Origin: Zizania palustris
Taxonomy: Eukaryota; Streptophyta; Magnoliopsida; Poales; Poaceae
Assembly (NCBI GenBank): GCA_019279435.1
Contig: JAAALK010002056.1
Location: 62,001 to 126,000 of the forward strand
DNA length: 64,000 nucleotides
Reading direction: 5' to 3'
Part shown: positions 55,401 to 64,000 of the stretch, one piece after another
How positions within the stretch are numbered: position 1 is the first letter of the stretch
Layout of the letters: each line of letters opens with the position of its first letter
Program-made: the position numbers and the translations under genes
Notes under the pieces: model-generated
Seen by the model: only the letters and a program-made list of their open reading frames with translations
What the model was told of the DNA's origin: nothing
Database searches by the model: none

Positions 55401-57832
55401 TCTGCGGACATCTTCCGGAGCCCTTGTCGAACAGGCCGGGCCTTCGGGTTTACAAGCAAGCTGTGCTCAATAATATCCCGATCGACTCCGGTGATATCTT
55501 CGTCAGACCAGGCGAAGACATCCAAATTTTCTCCTACAACCTTTTCCAAGGAAGTTGCAACTTCGGGAGGTAAATCTTTACCAAACTGAAAAGTGTATTC
55601 TTTACCATCTTTGACAATGACCTTCGTTGCAATCTCTCCTTCGGGACTTGGTCTTGGAAATGACTTCTTCGAAGCTTCGGAGGAGGCTGAAAAAATTTCT
55701 CCATTTTCTTGGACACTGTTTACTTGCCTCGGATCCAGAGGAGGACCATGACCATATTCTGCTCTCCGAGCTATGGCTTGATCTCCGAAGACTGTCAGAA
55801 CTCCTGATTGTGTGGGCATCTTCATGCACAAGTAATTGTGATGCGCCACGGCTCCGAACTGATTCAACATGCCTCGGCCAAAGATAACATTATAAGCATA
55901 CGGGGCATCCACCACATCAAAGATAACTTCTTCAGTTCGGGCTAGTAAACCTTCTCCGAAGGTTACTTCTAGGCCTATCTGGCCAAGTGCATCTAGCGGA
56001 GGTCCTGCAAAGCCTTGCAGAGGACGAGCCGCTGGGAGAAGATGCTTCCGGGAAATGCATAACTGATCGAAGGCTTGTACAAATATGATATCTGCCGAGC
56101 TACCTCCGTCGATTAGCACCCTTCGGACTTCAGTTCCGGCAATATCAGCAGTGATAACCAATGGATCTGCATGCGGGAACTTGATACCAGCTGCATCCTC
56201 CGCAGAGAAAGATATTGGAACATGAGACCACTCCGGCATTGCAGCTGCAGATGACGAAGTCCCAATGTGGCCTACTTCTCGGACGTACTCTCTTCGCTGT
56301 CTCTTGGACATGCTTCCGAGGGTACCTCCTCCGGAGATAGGGAGAACTACTCTCTTCCCTCTATCTTGCCCTTCTTCTTGCTTCGGAGGTGGCATAACGT
56401 TGGCCACCGGAGGATGCCTTGCAGCATCAAGATTTTCTATCCGCGCTACAGCCTGGACCGGCTCCGAGCGCACTGCTGCTGCTGGACTTCGGTCGGTACT
56501 ACCTCGACCCGAAGTTCTCTCCAAGTATTCTCCCCGAAGGGTAAGGATAGCCTTGCAGGTGTCAGTTGCATGGCTTCGGTTCTCTCCATGAATACAGCAA
56601 AAAAGGGTCTGGCCTTTGCCAGCCGTTTTCCCTGGCGGCCTCCAGCCGCCGGACTTGTTCCCTGCAGGCTGCGGAGCTCTTGGTGCAAACTTCTGCGGGG
56701 GTGCAATGTTTAAGACCTCGGAACGAGGGTGCTTTTGCCCTCTTCTTCTATCATGTTGTACTTCGGGGACTGGCTCTTGCGGCGGGGCTGAAGTCTTCAC
56801 CTCTGCTTTGACTTCTGTCAACACTGTCGAAGTAGCAGTAGTCCTCCGAAGCCAACCTTCTTCTGACTTCGAGTACTCTTCGAAGTACGACATCAACTGT
56901 GATACTGTGGTGATGCTCTTCCGATGCAATTTATCCAGAAGGCCTTTATGACTGACGCCTTCCCGAGCCGCATCAACCACCGAGGATGTGGACAGCCCCC
57001 GAATTTGCGACTTCGTGTGAGCGAAGCGCTTGAAGTACTGCCTCAATGTTTCTCCGGGGAGCTGTTTCACTTGGAAAAGGCTTCCTGTCGACATGGGGGG
57101 CACGAAGGTACCTTGGAAGTTACTTATGAACTTCTTCTTTAACTGCACCCATGACGTGATTGATCCTGGTTTTAGAGACCAGAACCATCTCAACGCCACT
57201 CCTTCGAGGGCTAACGGGAAGCACTTCGCCATAGTTTCTCTGTCTCCGCCACTAGCCTCGATTGCTAGGGCATAAGAACGCGCAAACTCACTGGGATCTT
57301 CGTCTCCGGCATACTTGCTAAGCTTCGAAGCTTTGAACCTTGGATCGAAGCGAACCTTCTGAAGCTCGGGATGCAACGGAGATTCATTGTCGTAAGAGGC
57401 GTTCTCCGGGGCTTCGGGATAGTCAAGATCGTCGTCTTCGGGCACTTCGGGGATAGCTGGGGTGGCTTGAGGGCGAAGCCTGTTCGCAGCCTCCTGTCGC
57501 CACCTCGCTACCTCGGCTTGAAGATTGGCCATTTGAGTGGCCATGTCTCCAAGGCTATCTTCATCTCCTCCGGAAGGACCTTCCGGGTCTTGAGAACTGG
57601 TATGATCAGTTCCGATCGGAATGGAGGGTGGCAGAGTGGCTCCGGGCGGTCGGAGTGTAGAAGGGGTTGGTGGAGAGGTTTCGTATCCTCGAGGGATATA
57701 AGCCCCTTGCGGAGTTTGAGGTGGAGGGACATTCGAAGGCCCTCCGACTTCAACTGTGTCGAAGGGTATCTCTCCGGAGATCCGAGAGGACCTCCGAGTA
57801 GGATTGCGAGGTGCACTCCGCTTAGGAGGCAT
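52436..57832 (-). CDS. Gag-pol polyprotein of element B (1,798 aa)
   Basis: Single uninterrupted minus-strand frame from MPPKRSAPR to HLKRYFA. Gag core with KCFPLALEGVALRWFW near residue 202 and NNFQGTF-like block; C/H motif CIHGENRSHATDTC near 412; protease LIDGGSSADIIF near 575; reverse transcriptase with MPFGLRNAGATF and YMDDIVIKS at 953; RNase H (LLLYLAATGSAVSAVLV); a second, archaeal-type RNase H with SDGAFQAS at about 1241, NIAEYEG, TDSQ and NVQADILA; integrase zinc domain ending CQGCQWMG near 1497; integrase core with MDLIGPF, VDNGTQFD near 1588 and NGAVERANG near 1620. Gag and pol share one frame. The additional RNase H places it in the Tat group of plant Ty3/gypsy elements. Every catalytic motif I looked for is present, so it is probably active and could supply proteins to A, D and E. 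Confidence 0.96.
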   Translation of the reverse strand: MPPKRSAPRNPTRRSSRISGEIPFDTVEVGGPSNVPPPQTPQGAYIPRGYETSPPTPSTLRPPGATLPPSIPIGTDHTSSQDPEGPSGGDEDSLGDMATQMANLQAEVARWRQEAANRLRPQATPAIPEVPEDDDLDYPEAPENASYDNESPLHPELQKVRFDPRFKASKLSKYAGDEDPSEFARSYALAIEASGGDRETMAKCFPLALEGVALRWFWSLKPGSITSWVQLKKKFISNFQGTFVPPMSTGSLFQVKQLPGETLRQYFKRFAHTKSQIRGLSTSSVVDAAREGVSHKGLLDKLHRKSITTVSQLMSYFEEYSKSEEGWLRRTTATSTVLTEVKAEVKTSAPPQEPVPEVQHDRRRGQKHPRSEVLNIAPPQKFAPRAPQPAGNKSGGWRPPGKTAGKGQTLFCCIHGENRSHATDTCKAILTLRGEYLERTSGRGSTDRSPAAAVRSEPVQAVARIENLDAARHPPVANVMPPPKQEEGQDRGKRVVLPISGGGTLGSMSKRQRREYVREVGHIGTSSSAAAMPEWSHVPISFSAEDAAGIKFPHADPLVITADIAGTEVRRVLIDGGSSADIIFVQAFDQLCISRKHLLPAARPLQGFAGPPLDALGQIGLEVTFGEGLLARTEEVIFDVVDAPYAYNVIFGRGMLNQFGAVAHHNYLCMKMPTQSGVLTVFGDQAIARRAEYGHGPPLDPRQVNSVQENGEIFSASSEASKKSFPRPSPEGEIATKVIVKDGKEYTFQFGKDLPPEVATSLEKVVGENLDVFAWSDEDITGVDRDIIEHSLLVNPKARPVRQGLRKMSAERAALAKNEVEKLLKAGIIREVAHTEWLANPVFVRKKSSGKWRMCIDFTSLNKACPRDPYPMPRIDQLVDSTAGSELLSFLDAYSGYHQIWLKREDEIKTSFVTPSGVFCYVRMPFGLRNAGATFSRLVAKALGHQLGRNVEAYMDDIVIKSALKHQHSLDLAETFNSLRACGIRLNPEKCIFGAKAGKLLGYLVSSRGIEASPTQITALQKMAPPENIKQVQKLTGRLAALSRFLSRSAERSLPIFKALKGSEDFAWTPECQKSFEDIKDYLSNLATLTVPIADETLLLYLAATGSAVSAVLVREADINGKLVQNPVYFVSEALSGAKTRYSELEKFVYALIMASRKLRHYFLAHNVIVPTSYPLGDMLRSKDSTGRIGKWAVELAPFGISFLARTAIKSQVLADFVAEWTPPAKLTPEKSDDGVWTVYSDGAFQASGAGIGAVLISPSGQRAMYSARLNFKSTNNIAEYEGILLGLRKARALGATRIIIKTDSQIVAGHVDKSFQVRHPQLAKYLEEIRKIEAHFKGISIRSIPRAENVQADILAKAAAGAVDVPDEAFYEELNMPSVPQVASAEILCIPSADWKDSIIELLQGGTNLPEEPQLSRLKLRARNYQLINGILYKAGVCSPLLRCISQAEGQEILREIHEGLCGSHLAPRALAGKTLRQGLYWPTITADAESLVRTCQGCQWMGRRSHRPPTALQVIAPVWPMARWGMDLIGPFPLAKGNLKFAVVAIEYFSKWVEAEPLTAITSNNVQKFFWKNIICRFGVPRYLTVDNGTQFDAEPFRKFCEDLGIQLCFAAVRHPQSNGAVERANGNILSGLNRRIVGLSKGLWTEELPKILWSIRTTQTRSTGFTPFRLLFGDEAMTPTELKGGSLRSTEPDIEEERQASLDLSEETRLRAVANLSKYHQQTKTWYDPKVKISELRPGHLVLRSIIAPGKLGNKWEGPYLIVRSGRPGSFKLANLEGEELAHTWHAEHLKRYFA

Positions 57833-57875
57833 GATGCAAGAGGTTGGTAGAGAACGAAGTTTTTTGGACTAGGTT

Positions 57876-57892
57876 CCCCACGGACGGCGCCA
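57876..57892 (-). other. Primer-binding site of element B
   Basis: Minus-strand TGGCGCCGTCCGTGGGG, two bases from the right-hand (5') LTR; same as in A and D. Confidence 0.8.
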
Positions 57893-57894
57893 AC

Positions 57895-58391
57895 TGTTGG
57901 CGTAAAAGATTACGCTAACAGGTTTCTGTAGAAAAGAAACTAACAAACGAAGTGTTTGCGAAGCAAACTGTTCTAAGCCTCCGAAAGGATAATAGCTTAG
58001 AATAGTTCGAAAGTGTGTATTGATTCACTTGTAAATCGGTCCGTATTACAGGGTAAAATGGGGGGTATTTATAGGCCCAAACATTAAGGAAAAGACCTAT
58101 TTACCCCTCTATTACAACCGACATTAAGGAAACTATTTGGCTTCCTTAATAGGGCTAAAATGGTAAAAGACTAATCTAATAGGATAGAAGATAAGTCTTC
58201 CATCTTAGCTGGCAGAAAAGATCCTGGAAGGCTTTGGTTCGAAGATATACTTCGAACCAACGTCAGTCTTCGGACTCTTGACGAGGTTCCAAGCCGCCTT
58301 CGAAGATGACCTTCGGACTATCTTCGAACTGGTTAGCTGTCTTCATGTTATTTTGGCAATAACCCCGAAGATGGAATATTTTCCCCCAACA
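57895..58391 (-). repeat. 5' LTR of element B
   Basis: 497 bp, no difference from the left LTR found by eye. TATA box (minus strand) at 58066-58073. GGAAC follows at 58392-58396. Confidence 0.95.
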
Positions 58392-58396
58392 GGAAC

Positions 58397-59018
58397 GCAG
58401 TTCGACGCCGGACCCTTCCGGGCATTCTGCGACGAATTGGGAGTCCAGCTCTGCTTTGCCGCCGTGCGGCATCCCCAGTCTAACGGAGCCGTGGAGCGGG
58501 CCAATGGGCACATCCTTTCGGGCCTCAATAAGCGCATCGTCGGTTTAGCCAAAGGATTATGGCCCGTCGAGCTGCTGAAGATCTTGTGGTCCATCCGGAC
58601 AACCACTTCCCGGGCCACCGGCTTCACTCCATTCCGCCTCTTGTTCGGCGACGAAGCAATGACCCCAACGGAGCTCCGAGCCGGTTCGCTGCGCGTCACA
58701 ACACCCGAGGACGATGACGAGCGCACCATCTCCCTCGACCTGGCCGAAGAGACGCGGCTCCGGGCCGTCGCCAACCTATCCAAGTATCAGAAAGAGACCA
58801 AAGCTTGGTACGATCCCAAGGTCAAGCGCAACGAGTTACAACCGGGGCACCTCGTCCTTCGCGCGGTGGTCACTCCCACCAAGCTGGGCAACAAGTGGGA
58901 AGGACCGTACATTATCACAAGGTCTGGGCGACCGGGATCCTACCGGCTCGCCACCCTAGAAGGCGAAGAGCTGAAGCATACTTGGCATGCGGAGCACCTG
59001 AAGCGCTACTTTCCGTAG
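58397..59018 (+). pseudogene. Integrase C-terminal part of element E
   Basis: Continues E after the insertion of B. The target duplication GGAAC and the next bases rebuild the D-like context LDNGTQFDAG. Core residue context NGAVERANG, then FTPFRLLFGDEAMTPTEL, GHLVLRAVV and the end HTWHAEHLKRYFP at 59018 are intact, without the stops seen in D. Without its N-terminal part it is not functional. Confidence 0.88.
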
Positions 59019-59156
59019 AATCGTCACTGTATTCTGCTAACGGGCGATGGCGCCTGCTTTTGTATCCTAATTGTGTAATAAAATCACCAGTCCAATATTT
59101 TCGCCCAGCACGAAATGCACAACGACTCTATGAATTTCGCTCCACCGAAGCAATCG

Positions 59157-59757
59157 GGATCCGAGCCCCGGCTCGACGCACCCTCGCTATCGGGTTCCGA
59201 GCTCCGGCTCGATGCACCCTCGCTATCGGGTTTCGAGCTCCGGTTCGACGCACCCTCACTATCGGGTTCCGAGCTCCGGCTCGATGCACCCTCGCTAGCG
59301 GGTTCCGAGCTTCGGCTCGACGCACCCTCGCTATCGGGTTCCAAGCTCCGGCTCGACGCACCCTCGCTATCGGGTTCCGAGCTCTGGCTCGATGCACCCT
59401 CGCTATCGGGTTCCGCGCTCCGCCTCGATGCACCCTCGCTATCGGGTTCCGCGCTCCGGCTCAATGCACCCTCTCTATCGGGTTCCGAGCTCCGGCTCGA
59501 CGCACCCTCGCTATCGGGTTCCGAGCTCCGGCTCGATGCACCCTCGCTAGCGCGTTCCGAGCTCTGGCTCGACGCACCCTCGCTATCGGGTTCCGAGCTC
59601 CGGCTCGATGCACCCTCGCTAGGGAGTTCCGAGCTCTGGCTCGATGCACCCTCGCTATCGGGTTCCGAGCTCTGGCTCGATGCACCCCCGCTATCGGGTT
59701 CCGAGCTCCGGCTCGACGCACCCTCGCTAGTGGGTCCCGGGCTCCGGCTCGACACTC
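59157..59757. repeat. 36-bp minisatellite after pol in element E
   Basis: About 16 units, same unit and position as 38318-38888 in D but with a different series of variants, so the arrays have diverged or changed in copy number. Confidence 0.93.
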
Positions 59758-59975
59758 CCTCGCACTCGGACTCCTAAATCCCGTCCGAAGTGTGTCGCCC
59801 CCGTACATGGGATACATTCAACGCGCCTTCCTCCTAGCTGGTTAGCGCCCAGCCGGCCAACCGACTACCCGCTAAGGGGGGAAGGGAAGGAGCAAGGCGA
59901 AAGGCTTCGACAGCACATATCGGAAGCACGGAGGGCGTACAATGTTTATTACAAATCAAAGACGGAAAAGAAGAG

Positions 59976-62900
59976 TCAAGAGAAATTTTCATCCAAGCCA
60001 AGCAAGAAACGAAGGCCCCCTCGGCCGGAGGGGTCACCAGTGCCGGAGCGCATTTCGGGCATATGCCTAGGCACGCTTCGCGCGGACCTCTCCTTCCTTT
60101 TCTTCCGCTCCTCCTCCTTCTTCCGGGCACGAAAGGCCCTCTGGTCCTCCTGAAGCCGGGCCCAGCTGCGCAGGTTATCCCCCCCGGAAGGCGCTTCGTC
60201 TAAGCTGGCCTCCGTGTCGGACCAATCCACCGGCTCCGGAGACGAGGACGAAGAGCGAGACCCCGCCTCTTCTTCCTTAATGAAGCCCAGAACCCCACGA
60301 AGGATGTCAGGATCCACGCGCCCATCGCCACTACGGGGGAGGACGAAGCGTGCAGGCCGGTTCACCTTCAGGACCTCGAATATGGCCCATTGGTGTCGAA
60401 GAGCGTCGTCAAAATCAAGCACTTTGATATCGCGTTCGCAATCGCGGACACCCTAGATAAACCTCAAGAGGTACTCTTTATTAATGTGTGATTAAGTTCC
60501 TAAGCTATTACAGGTTAACGCAGCGGAAGGGCGCAAAGAGGTTACACCTTCAGGTCCGGCTGGCGAGCCGAGGCCGAAGGCTTCGAAGGATCCGGAGGAC
60601 CGCGGCCACGGAGCGCCTCCTCCAGCCAAGCTTTGATCGCCTCGGGACCCTCGGTCTCCCAGACCGCCTTGAGCGCTCGCCAAGATCGATTCAGCACGAC
60701 GCTCGGCGTTCGAAGGTGATCTCCCACGAAGACGACCGGGTGCGGGCTCGAAGGCAAAGGAAGGGGAAGGCCAGACACCTCGAGATGGCGGAGGATTCCG
60801 TAAGCGGCCACCCGAGCAGACACTTCGCCGTACTGCGTTATGGTCAAGTTTATCTGCCGGACGGCGGACTGAATGAACTTCACCCGGCGAAGCAAAGACT
60901 CCCGGGTGATGTCGAACGCGCTGCACCCGGGGCCATAGCGCGCCAGCACCTTCCGGAGAGACACCGCGGTATCGGCCGCCGTTTTCCCTGCCTCAGCAAG
61001 GGCCTCGGTCATCTTCCCGTTCCGGGTGGTGATGTCCGCCTCAGTCCGCTCCATCTGGGCCACTCGTACCAGGAGGGACTCCGCGCTGGCCGCCGCCTCC
61101 TCCCGAAGCCTGCCTGCCTCCGAGACCCAAGCTCGTAGAGAGGAAACCTCCGCCTCCAGCTCGTTGGCCCGGGCAGCTCGGACTCGGAGGGCGGCAACTT
61201 CCGCCTCCAGCTCGTCGGCCCGTGCAGCCCGAGTCCGGAGCCCTTCCAATTCCGCAACACGAGCCTTGACGGAGCCCATCTCCGCCACTTGGGCCTCCAG
61301 TGTTTCGGCCCTCGCCGCTTGGAGATGGAGGGCTTCGACTTCCACTGCCCGCTCCCGAGCCAGTTCCTCCGTGGCATCTGCTCGAGCTGCGAACCTCGCG
61401 GTCTCCGCCTCGTGGTGTTGGCGTTCGGAGAGAAAGGCTATCATCTGGCCCTACGCCAGGGAAACCACCTGCGTGCGGGGAAGGTTAGCAAGAGAAGGGC
61501 CAGAGGCTCACTGAAGGCATTCCAAGGATGTACCTGGCCCACTGCGGTCTCGATGGCCCGGCCGAGGTCTAGGCCGTCGGACGCCCCCAGCTCCTCTACT
61601 ACCGGGGCTTCGCGGAGCCACAGGTAATAGTTGTGGACCGGGGCCACCCTGGACGCGAAGTCCTCGCTGTTCGCCAGGAAGGGGCGCAGGAAGGGCATCG
61701 TAGCGCGCGCACCCCGGTTGGAGGTAGGGGCCCGAGGTGAGCCCTTGGCGCCCTCGGCCGCCTCCGGAGAAGCCCCTTCAGAGGCCCCCGCCTCCGTACC
61801 GGCTCGCTGCTCCGAAGCCTCCGTCGCATTAACAGGGGCTGCGGGCCTCTCGTCTGCGGCATCGTCCCGGGGCAAGACGACTGGCTCGGCGACCCGGGCA
61901 GATTTGCCTGCGCAGATGAACGGGGTTGAAGTTCGAAGGAATCCCAGGGTTTGAAGAAAGACGGGTAAGCTATCTTACCTTCATCCGCGCCATCGCCAAG
62001 ATCCTCCGAAGGCGGAGTTGGACCAGACGGGCTAGGGCGGAAGAAGAGGTCGTCGATGGAGTTAACAGGGGAACCCGCCGCCGCCGCGGCAAGCTCGGCT
62101 TCCATGGCCTCGCGCCCTTCAACGGCACCGAGGGGGTCGGCCAACCCGCCGCGATCCAGGCTGTCTGTCGCCCTGCTCCCGTGGGAGCCGACGGAGCCCC
62201 CCTCCGAAGTTGGTTGGTGCGAGGGAGAAGTCTCTGGAGGCGGCGTTGTCCGGGCGGCAGGGACCCCTTGCCTAGCCACCGGCGCAGGGTCCTCGAAGCC
62301 CGAACGAGGGAGAGCACCCTCGGTCCTCTCGGTGCCCGAGCGGACGGGCGGAATTGATTCCGGAATCACCGGAGGATCCCCCGACTCCGATTGAGCCCCG
62401 TCGCTAGATCCTCCTCCTTCGAGCCGGAGGCGGAGGTTGGTTCCGGGGAAAGCCGCTTGGGCCCTTTCACTATCTTCTTCTTCTTCGAGGGGCGCCTGGG
62501 CGAGAGGCCACCGTCGGGATCGCCCACCTTAATCTTCGAGACATCCCGAAGGGCCTCTCCCTCCGGAAGAGGCGGAGGCGAGAGCTCGAGAGCGCCCCAC
62601 ACTCGGTTGAAGCGCTCCCAGGAACCCACCAGTTCCAACCGTCGTGTGCGTTCGGCTTGGGTAGGGGCACCAAGGATCCCCTCCGTCACGTGGGCCACCT
62701 CTTCGAGGGTCCGGGCCACAAGCGACCCTGTAGTCCAAAGGTCAGAATCAAAATACCCTCCGAGCGGAAAGCGGAGTCAAAGTAAACAAGCGCGAACGCT
62801 TACCGAGTTGGCGGGAGAGCTCCGCTGGCATCGATTCATCCCGGCTGCTCCGGAGCGACGCCAGCCATTCCTCCTTCAGCGGAGGGATTTCGAGGGCCAC

Positions 62901-63683
62901 GAATTCCTCCGCTAAGTCGCGCATGCTCATTCGGCGAGCAACGATCTGAAGAAGCTTGATCCTCACGGAGATCGAGCCGGAGTCAACTTCAACGCGCGCC
63001 TACTTCCGGAACCAGATGTGGCGCGGAATCCCGGCGAGTCCAGAGCTAAGCCCCACATGGACGTAGAACCACCGGCTCACCCATTTGGAGTACCACCTCT
63101 CGTTGATGGCCTTCGCCGGGAAGTGGTCCACGTACTTTCTCTGGAGTTGGAAATTAATGCTTCTGAAAGCTAGTATTTGACCTCCTTTCTTCTTTGGCTG
63201 GCAGAGGGCCTCGTGCATCTCCGCGAAGACCTCCACCCTTCCTTCACAGCCCTCGGCACGCATGGCCCACTCAAAGATGGCGAGGCGGGCCACAGCGTTG
63301 GGAGACAGCTGCGGGAGCTCCACGTGAAACGCGTCCAGCACCCCGGCGAGGAGCTCCGAGGTGGGAAACCCTAGCCCCGCCTCAAAGAAAGCCTCGAAGA
63401 CGACGACCTCGCCCTCTCGCGGCTGCGGGGCCGTCTCCCGACCCGGTCTCCTCGCCTGCGTCTCGGGACCAAGGTGGCCCCTAGTCGCTTGCTCGATCGA
63501 TGCCCCCGTGCATGTAGATGGGCCAAGCTCCAAGGTCTGCTCCCGGAACCGCTCCGAGGCACGACGAAGCTCGCGCGAGCCGCGTGTCTCTGATGGGCCG
63601 GTGGCCGCCGCCACTGCCGCTGCCATCTGGCGCTGCAGAAAGCGCGGATCCATCGCCATTGCGGGGGCATCGCCCCTCGCCAT
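59976..63683 (-). pseudogene. Broken antisense accessory gene of element E
   Basis: Homologous to the D copy, ATG at 63683 (MARGDAPAMAMDPRF), intron 1 at 62728-62803, intron 2 starting at 61978, last codon before 59976 (RFLLGLDENFS). Breaks: TAG at 63000-63002 in exon 1 (codon AAG/GAG in D), one base lost near 62420 in exon 2, and TAG at 61451-61453 at the start of exon 4, shared with D. Exons 3, the rest of 4 (61444-60542, coiled coil ERQHHEAETARFAAR) and 5 are open. Several stops present in D are absent here (CAG at 63538 region, Q in exon 3, R and Y codons in exon 4), so the two copies decayed independently after sharing the first lesion. Confidence 0.85.
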
Positions 63684-64000
63684 CGCGCAAGGAGTGAGAA
63701 GAGGGCTAGAGCTCAAGGAGCGAAGTGGGTGCAGGCTGGTGCAGCTGGAGCGTGTGTGATGAAGTCAGGAAGAAGGAACCAGACGCGTAGCGGGTGGTAT
63801 TTAAGTACGAAGATGGCGGTTTCCTCTTCCACTTGTTCCGCGTGTGAACGCGGCAGTTGCATGGCGCCTACATTTAATGTCTAACCGGTGCCTCGGGGCG
63901 CAGCGGTCTGCCGACGGTTCGCCTCCCCAACGCCGAGTGCATGCGCGCGGCATTAACTGCCTTGGGCGGCATTGGGCCACCTCCTCGGGGCTGGAGCCCT
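63684..64000. other. Antisense promoter region of element E, cut by the window end
   Basis: Corresponds to D 42811-43130. The minus-strand TATA-like ACTTAAATACC is at about 63796-63806. No gene. Confidence 0.6.

Larger units (their letters stand above)
46909..58391 (-). mobile_element. Full-length Tat-type Ty3/gypsy element B
   Basis: 11,483 bp with LTRs 46909-47405 and 57895-58391, TG...CA ends (TGTTGGCG ... CCCCCAACA) and target duplication GGAAC (46904-46908, 58392-58396). The primer-binding site adjoins the right LTR, so the element runs on the minus strand. It carries one uninterrupted gag-pol (57832-52436) and an intact five-exon gene on the opposite strand (47891-51628). The two LTRs appear identical by eye. 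It looks complete and recently inserted, in the integrase of E, and is the best candidate for an autonomous element in the window. Confidence 0.96.
43395..64000 (+). mobile_element. Tat-type element E, interrupted by B and running off the window
   Basis: Second element of the tandem pair. Contains gag, a pol lacking the reverse transcriptase and RNase H part, the integrase split by element B (46904/58397), the 36-bp minisatellite and a broken antisense gene. By comparison with D the window ends about 260 bp before its 3' LTR. Confidence 0.9.

Noticed and set aside
1..64000. Host genes, tRNA or rRNA genes
   Set aside because: All supported coding sequence belongs to retroelements; no cloverleaf or rRNA-like stretch was noticed, though a tRNA scan was not possible.

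Overview
The window is plant repetitive DNA: a dense nest of LTR retrotransposons with no host gene, tRNA or rRNA that I can support. The 2 kb copia LTRs, the GC-rich Ty3/gypsy elements of Tat type (extra RNase H domain, TGGCGCCG primer-binding site) and the antisense accessory gene of the kind known from maize Grande suggest a monocot, probably a grass. I cannot name the species.

Layout. (1) 1-1167: 3' remnant of a minus-strand Tat element (H). (2) About 1168-2488 and 9817-14247: a decayed minus-strand Ty3/gypsy element (C), split by a complete plus-strand non-autonomous element (A, 2489-9816, target duplication GGATT). (3) About 14248-14885: a truncated A-like LTR. (4) 14886-15756 and 31881-32077: gag and 5' end of another minus-strand Tat element (G). 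It is split by a 16.1 kb SIRE/Maximus-type copia element (F, 15762-31875, target duplication GGAAG) that carries a 4,764-bp tandem duplication of its pol region. (5) 32078 to the window end: two Tat elements in tandem, D and E, sharing the LTR at 43395-43974. D sits in the LTR of G. E is split by a full-length minus-strand Tat element (B, 46909-58391, target duplication GGAAC) whose two 497-bp LTRs look identical by eye.

The most notable system is an accessory gene on the strand opposite to the retroviral genes, between pol and the 3' LTR, in all four Tat-type elements whose 3' internal region is present (A, B, D, E). I resolved a five-exon, four-intron structure. In B the exons join without a stop into 1,140 codons, in A into 1,001 codons. 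Intron positions and phases agree between A, B and D. The protein has an N-terminal block around FEAFFEAGL and LSPNAVARLA, a SWERxNRVW motif, a long coiled coil and a basic C-terminal tail. D and E carry dead copies that share one nonsense codon. Element A has lost gag, protease, reverse transcriptase and integrase and keeps only this gene, yet its LTRs are nearly identical, so it moved recently and must have used proteins from another element.

A second theme is minisatellites whose units each contain a short inverted repeat: 27-28 bp units in the A and D/E LTRs, 29 bp units in the A leader, 36 bp units downstream of pol in D and E. From nesting and LTR similarity, H, G and C are oldest, D/E follow, and F, A and B are young.
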